DNA of 23,774 bases from Arthrobacter sp. (GCA_025464925.1 JAODMS010000123.1:1-23774), one strand, 5' to 3'. Numbered from the stretch's first letter, positions 8,855 through 16,788 are shown. The notes: generated from the letters alone by a model not told the origin. Program-made: numbers and translations.

Positions 8855-8927
8855 CTACGGCTTCCTGGGAGTTGAATGGAAGTGTGGCTTCGGGCTTGCC
8901 CTCGCGCGGGAGGTTTTCGGGCTGCGA

Positions 8928-8957
8928 TTTTACGGGCGGTGCTGATTCAACTATGCT
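8928..8957 (+). promoter_or_regulatory. Candidate promoter of the ABC-F/exporter operon
   Basis: TTTTAC (8928-8933) and TATGCT (8952-8957) are separated by 18 bases, resembling -35 and -10 boxes. Transcription would start near 8964, putting the 8969-9007 hairpin at the very 5' end of the mRNA. The short AT-rich run (ATTTTA) is unusual in this GC-rich context and would also suit a WhiB7-type promoter, but no firm WhiB7 signature can be claimed. Confidence 0.4.
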
Positions 8958-8968
8958 AAATGCTCGAG

Positions 8969-9007
8969 CCCGCTGGTCCGTACACCCCCCAAGTACGGAC
9001 CGGCGGG
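8969..9007 (+). promoter_or_regulatory. Terminator-like hairpin in the ABC-F leader (possible attenuator)
   Basis: Arms 8969-8983 and 8993-9007 pair over 15 positions with a single G-T wobble, around a 9-base C-rich loop. TTCTT follows immediately. The hairpin is about 60 bases before the ABC-F start codon, downstream of the candidate promoter and far from any gene end on the plus strand. A terminator in the leader of an antibiotic-resistance ABC-F gene is a known control layout (ribosome-mediated attenuation). Here that function is inferred from position and shape only. Confidence 0.5.
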
Positions 9008-9065
9008 TTCTTCCATGCCCGGCGGATTTCGGGGCCGTTTTAGGCCTTGGTGAGAGGATTGACTA

Positions 9066-10733
9066 ATGACTGCAACCCTTGTTGCCAAGGACCTTTCCGG
9101 TGGTCACGACCACCGCACCCTGTTCTCCAAACTCTCCCTGACCGTTGCTCCCGGCGACGTAGTGGGTGTCGTTGGGGCCAATGGCGCCGGCAAATCCACC
9201 CTGCTCCGCCTCCTCGCCGGTGTCGACGAGCCGCAGGACGGCACGATCAGCCTGGCCCCGGCAGACGCCTTCGTGGGCTGGCTGCCCCAGGAACACGAGC
9301 GGATCGCCGGTGAAACGGTTGCCGGCTACATCGCCCGGCGCACCGGCTGCGCCCGGGCCACCGCGGACATGGAGTCCACCGCCGAAGCCCTCGGATCCGG
9401 CGCGCCAGGCTCCGATGATGCCTACTCCCTGGCCTTCGACCGCTGGATGGCCTCCGGCGCCGCGGACCTGGAGGAACGGATTCCGCCCGTCCTGGCCGAC
9501 CTCGGCCTCGCTGTGGAGCCGGACGCGGAGATGACGGGGCTCTCCGGCGGGCAGGCGGCACGGGTGGCACTGGCGGCGCTGCTGCTGAGCCGTTTCGACG
9601 TCGTGCTGCTGGATGAACCCACCAATGACCTGGATCTCAGCGGACTCGCCAAACTCGAGGCCTTCGTGCAGGGCCTGCGCGGCGGCGTGGTGCTGGTCTC
9701 GCATGACCGTGAGTTCCTCGCCCGCTGCGTGACCACCATCGTGGAACTGGATCTCGCGCAGAACACCGTCGCAGTGTACGACGGCGGCTACGACGCCTTC
9801 CTGGAGGAGCGCGCCGTAGCCCGCCGCCATGCCCGCGAGCGCTTCGAGGAGTTCGCCTCCACCAAGGCCGACCTCGTGTCCCGGGCCCGCACCCAGCGTG
9901 AGTGGAGCTCCCAGGGGGTCCGGAACGCCATGAAGAAGAGCCCGGACAATGACAAGATCCGCCGGGCGGCCAGCACGGAGTCATCGGAGAAGCAGGCCCA
10001 GAAGGTCCGGCAGATGGAATCCCGGATCGCCCGGCTGGACGTCGTGGAAGAGCCCCGCAAGGAATGGCAGCTGCAGTTCAGCATCGGCCAGGCGCCACGT
10101 TCCAGCGCGGTGGTGGCCACGCTCCGGGACGCCGTGGTGCGCCAGGGTGGGTTCACCCTGGGGCCGGTGAACCTGCAACTTAACGCCGGGGAGCGGATCG
10201 GCATCACCGGTCCCAACGGCGCCGGCAAATCGACGCTGCTCCGCCTCCTGCTGGGCGTGCAGCAGCCCGACGCCGGAGCCGCGTCCCTGGGCGCTTCGGT
10301 GGCCATCGGCGAGATTGACCAGGCCCGCGGGCTGCTGGCGGGCGGGTTGAAGCTGGGGGATGCCGTCGAGGCCGTACTGACAGAGTTGTCAGCGGCGGAC
10401 GTGCGCACCTTGCTGGCCAAGTTCGGCCTCAAGGCCGACCATACCGGCCGCCCGGTGGACTCCCTCTCCCCGGGGGAGCGGACCCGAGCTGCCCTGGCGC
10501 TGCTGCAGGCCCGCGGCGTGAACCTGCTGGTGCTGGATGAACCGACCAACCACCTTGACCTGCCCGCCATCGAGCAGCTCGAGGAAGCCCTCGAAAGCTA
10601 TGACGGCGCGCTGCTCCTCGTCACCCACGACCGCCGGCTGCTGGAAAACGTCCGTCTTGATGTGCGCTGGAATGTGGAGAACGGCGTCGTCACCGAACTC
10701 CTGGGCCGCGCGCCGAAAGGAAACAACAAGTGA
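9066..10733 (+). CDS. ABC-F family ATPase (ribosome-associated)
   Basis: A 555-residue protein with two ABC ATPase domains and no membrane segments, the ABC-F layout. Domain 1 has Walker A GANGAGKST (37-45), signature LSGGQ (159-163) and Walker B with Asp183-Glu184. Domain 2 has Walker A GPNGAGKST (382-390), signature LSPGE (467-471) and Asp491-Glu492. Between them lies the charged helical linker (about 250-340, with QREWSSQGVRNAMKK) that in this family reaches into the ribosomal E/P site. Family members either protect ribosomes from antibiotics or tune translation; sequence alone does not decide which. AGAGGA (9053-9058) precedes ATG 9066. The leader hairpin and the coupled exporter gene (GTGA overlap) lean towards a drug-responsive role, but this is inference. 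Confidence 0.9.
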   Translation: MTATLVAKDLSGGHDHRTLFSKLSLTVAPGDVVGVVGANGAGKSTLLRLLAGVDEPQDGTISLAPADAFVGWLPQEHERIAGETVAGYIARRTGCARATADMESTAEALGSGAPGSDDAYSLAFDRWMASGAADLEERIPPVLADLGLAVEPDAEMTGLSGGQAARVALAALLLSRFDVVLLDEPTNDLDLSGLAKLEAFVQGLRGGVVLVSHDREFLARCVTTIVELDLAQNTVAVYDGGYDAFLEERAVARRHARERFEEFASTKADLVSRARTQREWSSQGVRNAMKKSPDNDKIRRAASTESSEKQAQKVRQMESRIARLDVVEEPRKEWQLQFSIGQAPRSSAVVATLRDAVVRQGGFTLGPVNLQLNAGERIGITGPNGAGKSTLLRLLLGVQQPDAGAASLGASVAIGEIDQARGLLAGGLKLGDAVEAVLTELSAADVRTLLAKFGLKADHTGRPVDSLSPGERTRAALALLQARGVNLLVLDEPTNHLDLPAIEQLEEALESYDGALLLVTHDRRLLENVRLDVRWNVENGVVTELLGRAPKGNNK

Positions 10734-12643
10734 GCATGGACCGGGTGGCCTGGAGCTCCCTTTACAACATCACGCGCGCCTCGAGCGGATCCAAGCCGTT
10801 CTCGAAGGAAACGCTGAAGCGCGTGTTCAGCTTTGCCCGGCCCCACCGCGGAAAGCTGATCGCCTTCGTGCTGCTGTCCATCGTGATGGCTGTGCTGGCC
10901 GTGGCCACTCCGGTCCTGGCCGGCCAGGTGGTCGACGCGATCATCGCACGCGCGGGCACGGACGTGGTGGTCAGGCTTGCTGTGCTGATCGCCATCGTGG
11001 CGGTGGCGGAGGCCGGAATCGGCCTGCTGACGCGCTGGCTGTCCTCCGTAATCGGTGAGGGTGTGATCGTGGACCTGCGCACCAAGGTGTTCGACCACGT
11101 GCAGAAAATGCCGATCGCCTTCTTCACCCGCACCCGGACCGGGGCGCTGGTGAGCCGGTTGAACAACGACGTGATCGGTGCCCAGTCGGCCTTCGCCGGG
11201 ACACTTTCCGGAGTGGTCAGCAACGTGGTGGCGCTGGTCCTGACCCTTGTGGTGATGCTGGACAAGTCCTGGCTCGTGACCGTGCTGGCCATGATCCTGC
11301 TGCCGATCTTCCTCATCCCGGCCCGCCGGATGGGGTCCAGGCTTGCCGATCTCCGGCGCGAAGCCGCGGAACACAACGCCGCGATGGGCACCCAGATGAC
11401 GGAACGCTTCTCCGCCCCGGGCGCCACCCTGGTGAAGCTCTTCGGCCGTCCCGATGAAGAGTCCCGGGAGTTCGCCGTCCGGGCCGGCCGGGTACGGGAC
11501 ATCGGAGTGCGGACCGCCATGCTGCAGTTCACCTTCGTGACGGCGCTGACGCTCGTCTCGGCCCTGGCCCTTGCCCTGGTCTACGGCCTCGGCGGAACGC
11601 TGGCGCTCGCGGGCCAGTTGGCCGCCGGCGACGTCGTCGTGCTGGCGCTGTTGCTCACCCGCCTCTATGCGCCGCTCACGGCGCTGTCGAACGCCCGGGT
11701 GGAAATCATGAGCGCCCTGGTCAGCTTCGAGCGCGTCTTCGAAATCCTGGACCTCAAGCCGCTCATCCAGCAAAAGCCCGACGCGGTGCAGTCGCCGCCA
11801 GGCCCACTGTCCGTAGAGTTCGACGACGTCCGCTTCGCCTACCCCTCGGCGGACAAGGTCTCCCTGGCCTCGCTGGAGGACGTGTCCACGCTGGACACCC
11901 GCGGCGGCGAGGAGGTCCTGCACGGCATCAGCTTCCGGGTCGAACCCGGCCAGACGGTCGCCCTCGTGGGCTCCTCCGGGGCCGGCAAGTCCACCATCGC
12001 GCAACTGCTGTCCCGGCTGTACGACGTCGATTCGGGCGCCGTGCGCTTCGGCGGAACAGTACCCGGCTCCGGCGTGGACGTCCGCGACCTCACCTTCGAT
12101 TCCATGCGACAGACCCTGGGCATGGTGACGCAGGACGGGCATCTGTTCCACGAAAGCATTGCCTCCAATCTGCGCCTCGCCCGTCCGGAAGCCAGCGAAG
12201 ACCTCATGTGGGACGTCCTGCGGCAGGCCCGGCTCGAAGACATGATCCGCTCGCTGCCGGACGGCCTGGACACCGTGGTGGGGGAGCGCGGCTACCGGCT
12301 CTCCGGCGGCGAACGCCAGCGCCTGACCTTCGCCCGCCTGCTGATCGCGCAGCCGCGCGTGGTCATCCTGGACGAGGCCACTGCCGCGCTGGACTCCACC
12401 AACGAGGCTGCGGTGCAGGAGGCGCTGGGAGCAGCGCTCGAGGGGCGCACCGCGGTCGTCATCGCCCACCGGCTCTCCACCATCCGCGCCGCCGACGTGA
12501 TCCTTGTGGTGGAGGGCGGGTCCATCGTGGAGCGCGGAACGCACAATGAACTCCTCGCCGCCGAGGGCCGCTACGCGGAGCTGTACCGGACGCAGTTCGC
12601 CGAAGCCAGCGCGGTGGCCGAAGAGGCAGTGCCCGAGTTTTAG
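10730..12643 (+). CDS. ABC exporter, fused permease and ATPase
   Basis: A 637-residue type IV (MsbA/LmrA-like) half-transporter that would work as a dimer in the cytoplasmic membrane. Residues about 40-330 hold six transmembrane helices, beginning LIAFVLLSIVMAVLAVATPV. The ATPase domain has Walker A GSSGAGKST (414-422), signature LSGGERQR (524-531), Walker B VVILDEAT with Asp548-Glu549, and the switch His580. An extra loop of about 25 residues precedes the ATPase core strand (SLASLEDVSTLDTRGGEE). GTG 10730 is chosen because it overlaps the ABC-F stop (GTGA) and GAAAGGA (10715-10721) is 8 bases upstream; ATG 10736 is too far. Substrate unknown: lipid, peptide or drug. Co-translation with the ABC-F suggests a shared physiological task. 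Confidence 0.92.
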   Translation: MSMDRVAWSSLYNITRASSGSKPFSKETLKRVFSFARPHRGKLIAFVLLSIVMAVLAVATPVLAGQVVDAIIARAGTDVVVRLAVLIAIVAVAEAGIGLLTRWLSSVIGEGVIVDLRTKVFDHVQKMPIAFFTRTRTGALVSRLNNDVIGAQSAFAGTLSGVVSNVVALVLTLVVMLDKSWLVTVLAMILLPIFLIPARRMGSRLADLRREAAEHNAAMGTQMTERFSAPGATLVKLFGRPDEESREFAVRAGRVRDIGVRTAMLQFTFVTALTLVSALALALVYGLGGTLALAGQLAAGDVVVLALLLTRLYAPLTALSNARVEIMSALVSFERVFEILDLKPLIQQKPDAVQSPPGPLSVEFDDVRFAYPSADKVSLASLEDVSTLDTRGGEEVLHGISFRVEPGQTVALVGSSGAGKSTIAQLLSRLYDVDSGAVRFGGTVPGSGVDVRDLTFDSMRQTLGMVTQDGHLFHESIASNLRLARPEASEDLMWDVLRQARLEDMIRSLPDGLDTVVGERGYRLSGGERQRLTFARLLIAQPRVVILDEATAALDSTNEAAVQEALGAALEGRTAVVIAHRLSTIRAADVILVVEGGSIVERGTHNELLAAEGRYAELYRTQFAEASAVAEEAVPEF

Positions 12644-12670
12644 GCTGGGGTCCGGACCCGGGCCCTAGCC
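12643..12670. terminator. Hairpin between convergent exporter and NUDIX genes
   Basis: Eight bases at 12643-12650 pair with 12663-12670 with one wobble, and the loop contains further GC pairs. The palindrome GGGTCCGGACCC (12648-12659) offers an alternative fold. It spans the 20-base gap and the stop codon of the minus-strand gene, so it could end transcription from both sides. There is no T-tract. Confidence 0.4.
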
Positions 12671-13069
12671 CTGGTTGCAGGCAAGGGCAGGCAGCACGTG
12701 CTCGGTGAGCAGCGGCGCCAAGTCCTCCGGCAGCTCGGCCGTCAGGTCCAGCCATCGGATCTCCGCGATTTCGGCGGAGGGCCGGGCCTTCCAGATCCCC
12801 GGCGCCGTAAAGACGGTGGCCTCGATCTGGGTCGCGGCCTCGTTGGCCGCGTCGGCCAGCCAGATCCCCAAAAGCTGGAGCTGCTCCGGCGCCAGCACGA
12901 TCCCCACTTCTTCTTCAAGCTCACGGGAAGCGGTCTCGGCAGCGGTTTCACCGGCCTCGGGTTTGCCGCCGGGGTGCATGAACTTGTCCGTGCCCCTCTT
13001 GCGGACGGTCAGGAGACGACCGCCGTCGTCGAAGACGCAGACGGCCGAAACGACAATGCGCGGGTTCAC
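12665..13069 (-). CDS. NUDIX hydrolase
   Basis: A 134-residue protein with a complete Nudix box at residues 35-57: Gly35, Glu41, Arg49-Glu50, then Glu53-Glu54 and Gly56, matching GX5EX7REUXEEXGU. These glutamates bind the magnesium needed to hydrolyse a nucleoside diphosphate linked to another moiety. Small enzymes of this size often clean damaged or excess nucleotides such as oxidised dNTPs, but the substrate is not readable here. GTG 13069 is chosen because it overlaps the stop of the upstream DUF6314 gene in GTGA; a long in-frame open extension upstream would run through that gene in another frame and through the tRNA. It is the distal gene of a tRNA-DUF6314-NUDIX minus-strand unit. Confidence 0.88.
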   Translation of the reverse strand: MNPRIVVSAVCVFDDGGRLLTVRKRGTDKFMHPGGKPEAGETAAETASRELEEEVGIVLAPEQLQLLGIWLADAANEAATQIEATVFTAPGIWKARPSAEIAEIRWLDLTAELPEDLAPLLTEHVLPALACNQG

Positions 13070-13590
13070 GCCGGGGATCCTGGCTGCCGGTGCCCCGGCG
13101 TTGGCGGTCCCAGCCGGTGCAGAACGGTCTCGAGCAAATGGTCCTTGGCCGGCCCGGTGACGTCCCAGCTGTAGCGGAAGGCGTCCGGCCCGATCATCGC
13201 GTAGCTCACCTGGTAGGTGTCGGGGTCGCACCAGTGTTCGTCCTGGCTGCTGTGTCCGGTAAAGCCCATGCGGTGGAAGGGGCGTCCATCGGGAAAGTAC
13301 ATGTCCAGGATGTCCGGCGATCCGGCGGGCCGCAGCAGGTAGTCCCGGCTGGCTGGTCCGGTGAAAGGCTTCCCGTCGAAGGAGGTCCACGAGATGGTTC
13401 CTTCCTCGTGGAAGCGCAGTGCGCCGTCGTTCCCGGTGTCCGTTTTTTCGGGGGAGAAGCGGACGACGCCGGTGAAGGTCCCGCTGGTGCCGGTGGCCCG
13501 GTCCAGCAGGCTGCGCTCTACGGACCAGGAGCCCAGCAGATAGGCGCGGAGGTCGAGAACCGGACCGGTGTCCGGGGCCTGGGAGTTCAA
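13066..13590 (-). CDS. DUF6314 family protein
   Basis: A 174-residue cytoplasmic protein, predicted mostly beta. LLGSWSVERSL at the start, a TGxFxGxxxFSP turn, HEEGTI, and the late DGRPFHRMGF with HWCDPDTYQVSY match the DUF6314 family, which looks like a small ligand-binding beta barrel of unknown function. The only start available before the conserved region is TTG 13590, two bases beyond the 3' end of tRNA-Arg on the same strand. No ribosome binding site can exist there unless it is within the tRNA, so translation may be leaderless after tRNA 3' processing. It is coupled to the NUDIX gene by a GTGA overlap, suggesting a shared pathway. Confidence 0.75.
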   Translation of the reverse strand: MNSQAPDTGPVLDLRAYLLGSWSVERSLLDRATGTSGTFTGVVRFSPEKTDTGNDGALRFHEEGTISWTSFDGKPFTGPASRDYLLRPAGSPDILDMYFPDGRPFHRMGFTGHSSQDEHWCDPDTYQVSYAMIGPDAFRYSWDVTGPAKDHLLETVLHRLGPPTPGHRQPGSPA

Positions 13591-13591
13591 G

Positions 13592-13664
13592 TGCCCTCGA
13601 TTGGAATCGAACCAACGACACCGGCTTTAGGAGAGCCGTGCTCTATCCACTGAGCTACGAGGGC
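13592..13664 (-). tRNA. tRNA-Arg (anticodon CCT)
   Basis: The reverse complement folds into a 73-base cloverleaf. The acceptor stem GCCCTCG pairs with CGAGGGC, with discriminator A. The D arm is GCTC-AGTGGATA-GAGC. The anticodon stem CGGCT/AGCCG encloses the loop CTCCTAA with anticodon CCT, reading AGG arginine codons. The T arm contains GGTTCGATTCC. The 3' CCA is not encoded. AGG is rare in GC-rich actinobacteria, so this is a minor arginine isoacceptor. The AT-rich island ATATAAGCATACA (13711-13723) upstream on this strand is the likely promoter region. Confidence 0.97.
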
Positions 13665-13739
13665 GGGCGTCCGTGGTGGTCGGCTGGAGGGCCGGCCCGT
13701 TCGGACACGGATATAAGCATACAAGGTGAGCGGGGGTAC

Positions 13740-13745
13740 TACGCT
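13740..13745 (+). promoter_or_regulatory. -10 hexamer of a probable leaderless promoter for the DUF998 gene
   Basis: TACGCT ends 6 bases before ATG 13752, and no ribosome binding site precedes that codon. No convincing -35 is present. Confidence 0.35.
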
Positions 13746-13751
13746 CTTGGC

Positions 13752-14525
13752 ATGACAGCCGCAGCCCCAGCTCTTCGTTCCGACCTTGCCTCCATCCCCG
13801 ATGTGGCCGCCACCAGGTTCTACATCGGGGCTCTTGCGCAGTTGAGCGTGCTGCAGTATTTCGTGGCCGAATCGGCCGTGATTGGTGCGTGGGCGGGGCC
13901 GGAGCCGTACAGCCGCCGGACCGGATACATCAGCGACCTCGGCGCGGTGGGATGCGGTGTCTTCGACGGCCGGGCCGTCTGCTCGCCCGCGCACCTGCTG
14001 ATGAACGTCTCCTTCGTGGTCCAGGGCCTGGGCATGGTGGTCGGCGGCCTGCTCCTGAGCTCGGTCCTGCTGTGCATCGCGGCACGAAAGGGGGCGCGGG
14101 TCACCGGGGATGCCGCCCGGCGGGTGCCCCTGGCCGCCGTCGCCCGGGTGCTCACCGTTGCGGCCGGTTCCGGCACCGTTCTTGTTGGTTTGGTCCCCGA
14201 GGACGCGGGCTCGGTCTGGCATGTGGTGGGTGCGGTAACGTACTTCGCCGGCGGAGCCCTGGCGCTGTTGCTCCTTGGCTGGCTTTGGCTCAGCCAGACG
14301 CCGTTGAGCTGGTTCATCCTGGCGTGTGGCGCCCTGTCCCTTGGTGCCCTCATCACAGGCGGAGCGACGGCTATGGAGGTGCCGGAGCCCGGCACGCTGG
14401 AGCGGCTCATGGGCTACCCGATCACCGTCGGCCAGGCCGCGGTGGGGCTGGTCATCGCGCAGCGCGTCCGGCGGGAGCGCACGGTGCGTAAGGCACAGAG
14501 GGCGCTTGCGTCCCGGGCTGGCTGA
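13752..14525 (+). CDS. DUF998 family membrane protein
   Basis: A 257-residue integral membrane protein with six predicted helices. YISDLGAVGC after the first helix, HLLMNVSFVVQGLG at the second, GLVPED after the third and VWHVVGA leading into the fourth are the characteristic DUF998 landmarks. Function of the family is unknown. The start at ATG 13752 (MTAAAPALRSD) is favoured over an in-frame upstream codon at 13638, because the extra residues would be encoded by the antisense of the tRNA and intergenic DNA, and a -10-like TACGCT sits 6 bases upstream of 13752. It is a single-gene unit. The 242 bases after it (14526-14767) contain no gene or clear signal that I can identify. Confidence 0.85.
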   Translation: MTAAAPALRSDLASIPDVAATRFYIGALAQLSVLQYFVAESAVIGAWAGPEPYSRRTGYISDLGAVGCGVFDGRAVCSPAHLLMNVSFVVQGLGMVVGGLLLSSVLLCIAARKGARVTGDAARRVPLAAVARVLTVAAGSGTVLVGLVPEDAGSVWHVVGAVTYFAGGALALLLLGWLWLSQTPLSWFILACGALSLGALITGGATAMEVPEPGTLERLMGYPITVGQAAVGLVIAQRVRRERTVRKAQRALASRAG

Positions 14526-14767
14526 AGGCCGACATCGAGGTGTGTCGTCTCATGCCGGGCGATGTTCCATCCTTGCATTATCATGAGGGCACCCGCTGGA
14601 ACATCCAGTGCTTCGTGCGCGGCTGACATGTGCGTACGACGAACCGCCGATTTTGCCGTCAACTGGGGACTAATGTCTGATCAGCCTGTCTTTCCGCGCC
14701 GGGACGCATGCAATGCTATGACTGAACCTGTGGTGAGCGGACACTGCCGACGTCGGATTGCAGTCCG

Positions 14768-15214
14768 GTGACCGTTGAAGCCCTCGCCGGGGCCGAAGAG
14801 CGGATGTCCGGCGAGAACCCGGCTGGAGTGGTTGCCGCCCCTGGTGCTGGCGGGTTCCCCACCCGGGTGCGTCTGATTGACGGCGGGATCATCGAGGTCA
14901 TACTGCCTCCTAATCAGGAGATCGGCGGGGCCTCGGCGCGTGCTGCCGGGGTCACGGTCCGCGCCCTCGCTGCTGGCCGGCGCATGCCAGTGCTGCTTGT
15001 CATTACAGGGGTATGTGGCATCAGCCCTGAGGCCAGGCACTTATATGCCAGCTCGACTGCCGCGTCCGCTTTTGCGCTGGTGGGCGAAAGCCCTGTGGAC
15101 CGGGTCATTGCCCACTATCTGCTGCGTTCGAAAACCGAGGCGATTCCTGCACAGTTCTTCGTGTCCGAGACCGAAGCAGTCGAGTGGTTAGGGCAGCACA
15201 CGAGTGGCGATTGA
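14768..15214 (+). CDS. SpoIIAA/STAS-like domain protein upstream of a cyclic-di-GMP enzyme
   Basis: A 148-residue soluble protein. After about 30 disordered residues, the pattern RVRLIDGGIIEVILP, then an amphipathic helix, MPVLLVITGVCGISPEARHLYAS, AFALVGESPVDRVIAHYLL and a final FFVSETEAVEWL resembles the SpoIIAA-like/STAS fold, in which such short proteins act as binding partners or anti-sigma antagonists. Start GTG 14768 is tentative; ATG 14804 (MSGENP) is in frame with GAAGAG just ahead and is nearly as good. Its end overlaps the GGDEF-EAL gene by 11 bases, so both are made together, and it may be a regulatory partner of that enzyme. No Ser-phosphorylation motif of SpoIIAA can be assigned with confidence. 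Confidence 0.7.
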   Translation: MTVEALAGAEERMSGENPAGVVAAPGAGGFPTRVRLIDGGIIEVILPPNQEIGGASARAAGVTVRALAAGRRMPVLLVITGVCGISPEARHLYASSTAASAFALVGESPVDRVIAHYLLRSKTEAIPAQFFVSETEAVEWLGQHTSGD

Positions 15215-16739
15215 TCCTCCTGACCCCCGGCTCCATTCCCTCGTGGAGGGCATCGTTCGGATCGCCGGAGGTGATCTGACCACGAGGATCCCGCACTCGG
15301 GGGCCAGAGACGACATGGCCGCCGTCATTGCCGGCATCAACTTGATGGCGGATGACCTGCAGACCATCTATCAGGAGCTTGAGGAACGGGTCGAGAACCG
15401 CACTGCCATGCTCCGTGAGGCCCAAGTGGAACTTGAGCGTGTGGCGCTGACGGACCCACTGACCCAACTCGCCAACAGGACAGCGTTGAACTCGGTGCTG
15501 GGCCATGAGCTGGCGGAGGCTTCCAGGGGGGAACTGCCCCCGGCGCTCCTGATCCTCGATCTTGACTCCTTTAAAGGCATCAATGACACGCTGGGACACA
15601 GTGCAGGTGACGATGTCCTGCGGATGATCGCGCGGCGGCTGCAGGGAGCGGTTCGCGAGACCGACACTGTCGCGCGACTCGGCGGCGACGAGTTCGCCAT
15701 CATGCTGCCCAAATCCAACCTCGTCCGTGCCCGCCGGGTAGCCAACAGAATTGTCCGGGCGCTCAGCGAGAGCCTGAACATCGGCGACCTGCGGATTACG
15801 TGCGGGACCAGCATCGGTCTGCGGGTTGCGGAGCCGGGACAGTCCGTTGACGGTCTGGTCATGGAAGCCGATACGGCCATGTATGCCGCCAAGGCACAGC
15901 CGAACAGCAGCATCAAGGTGTTCGAGCCTGCCTTGCTGTACGCGCGGCGGCTGCAGAGCGCCATGATCTCCGAGATGCGCGAAGCGATCCGCGAGGACCA
16001 ACTTGTCCTGCACTACCAGCCGGTGGTAGAGCTCGCCACCGGCAGGATCGAAGGTGTCGAAGCGCTGGTGCGGTGGAACCACCCGGAACGTGGTCTGCTG
16101 ATGCCGGACCAGTTCATTCCGCTGGCCGAAGAGACCGGCATGATCGTGGATCTGGGCCACTGGGTTCTCCGCCATGCTGTCCGCCAGTTGCGCGACTGGC
16201 AGCAGAATTCGCAGGTGGACGCCAACTTCAATGTCCGCGTCAACATCTCGACGACCGAGCTGCAGAACCTGGAGCTGATCGAACATGTCCGCGACATCCT
16301 CCGGGAGACCGGGGTGGACGCCTCGAACCTGATCGTGGAGCTGACTGAGTCCGTGGCCGTCAACGGCGGTGCCGTGGACCAGTACTCGCTGAGCGGACTG
16401 CGGCGCCTGGGCGTGAAGCTCGAAATCGATGACTTCGGTACCGGCTATTCGTCCATCAGCTATCTTCGTAAACTGCCCGTCAACGTGGTCAAGATTGACA
16501 AGAGCCTGATCGATGGACTGGGCGCCGACGGGGAACAACGGGACTTCGTCGCCGCGGTACTGCACCTCATCCACGCCTGCGGGCTGAAGGCTCTAGCCGA
16601 GGGCATTGAGACGGCGGAGCAGGCGGCAGAGCTCCTCGGGCTGGGCTGCACGAGCGGCCAGGGATATTACTTTAGCCGGCCGGTGCCTGCGGAGGGCGTC
16701 GTGGCTCTGCTCAGGCGTGCGGGGTCAGAGTCGTTTTAG
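15204..16739 (+). CDS. Soluble GGDEF-EAL protein (cyclic-di-GMP synthesis/breakdown)
   Basis: A 511-residue protein. Residues about 8-75 look like a HAMP-type region without a membrane helix, followed by a coiled coil (LEERVENRTAMLREAQVELE). The GGDEF domain has an intact GGDEF (160-164) and the product-inhibition I-site RETD (151-154), exactly five residues upstream, so it should make cyclic-di-GMP. The EAL domain begins around residue 260, with EAL at 286-288, NIS, VELTES, the metal pair Asp409-Asp410 in DDFGTGYS, KIDKSLI and AEGIE, so all main phosphodiesterase residues are present. Either activity, or both under control, is possible. GTG 15204 overlaps the STAS-like gene. Lack of membrane anchoring suggests its input comes from the partner protein or cytoplasmic signals. 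Confidence 0.93.
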   Translation: MAIDPPDPRLHSLVEGIVRIAGGDLTTRIPHSGARDDMAAVIAGINLMADDLQTIYQELEERVENRTAMLREAQVELERVALTDPLTQLANRTALNSVLGHELAEASRGELPPALLILDLDSFKGINDTLGHSAGDDVLRMIARRLQGAVRETDTVARLGGDEFAIMLPKSNLVRARRVANRIVRALSESLNIGDLRITCGTSIGLRVAEPGQSVDGLVMEADTAMYAAKAQPNSSIKVFEPALLYARRLQSAMISEMREAIREDQLVLHYQPVVELATGRIEGVEALVRWNHPERGLLMPDQFIPLAEETGMIVDLGHWVLRHAVRQLRDWQQNSQVDANFNVRVNISTTELQNLELIEHVRDILRETGVDASNLIVELTESVAVNGGAVDQYSLSGLRRLGVKLEIDDFGTGYSSISYLRKLPVNVVKIDKSLIDGLGADGEQRDFVAAVLHLIHACGLKALAEGIETAEQAAELLGLGCTSGQGYYFSRPVPAEGVVALLRRAGSESF

Positions 16740-16788
16740 CCTTTGGAATCTCGCGGTGGCAGTTACCAGTTCCGGGGCGGGCAACAAT

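Noticed and set aside
13070..13621. N-terminal extension of the NUDIX protein (318-residue frame)
   Set aside because: It overlaps DUF6314 in another frame and runs into the tRNA; GTG 13069 overlaps the DUF6314 stop as expected for coupled genes.
13638..13751. Upstream start for the DUF998 protein
   Set aside because: The codons are the antisense of tRNA-Arg and intergenic DNA; ATG 13752 has a -10-like box 6 bases upstream.
14526..14767. Promoters or small genes in the 242-base gap
   Set aside because: Short -10-like words (TATCAT, TATGAC) occur, but none has a matching -35 or spacing, and no small frame has a ribosome binding site.
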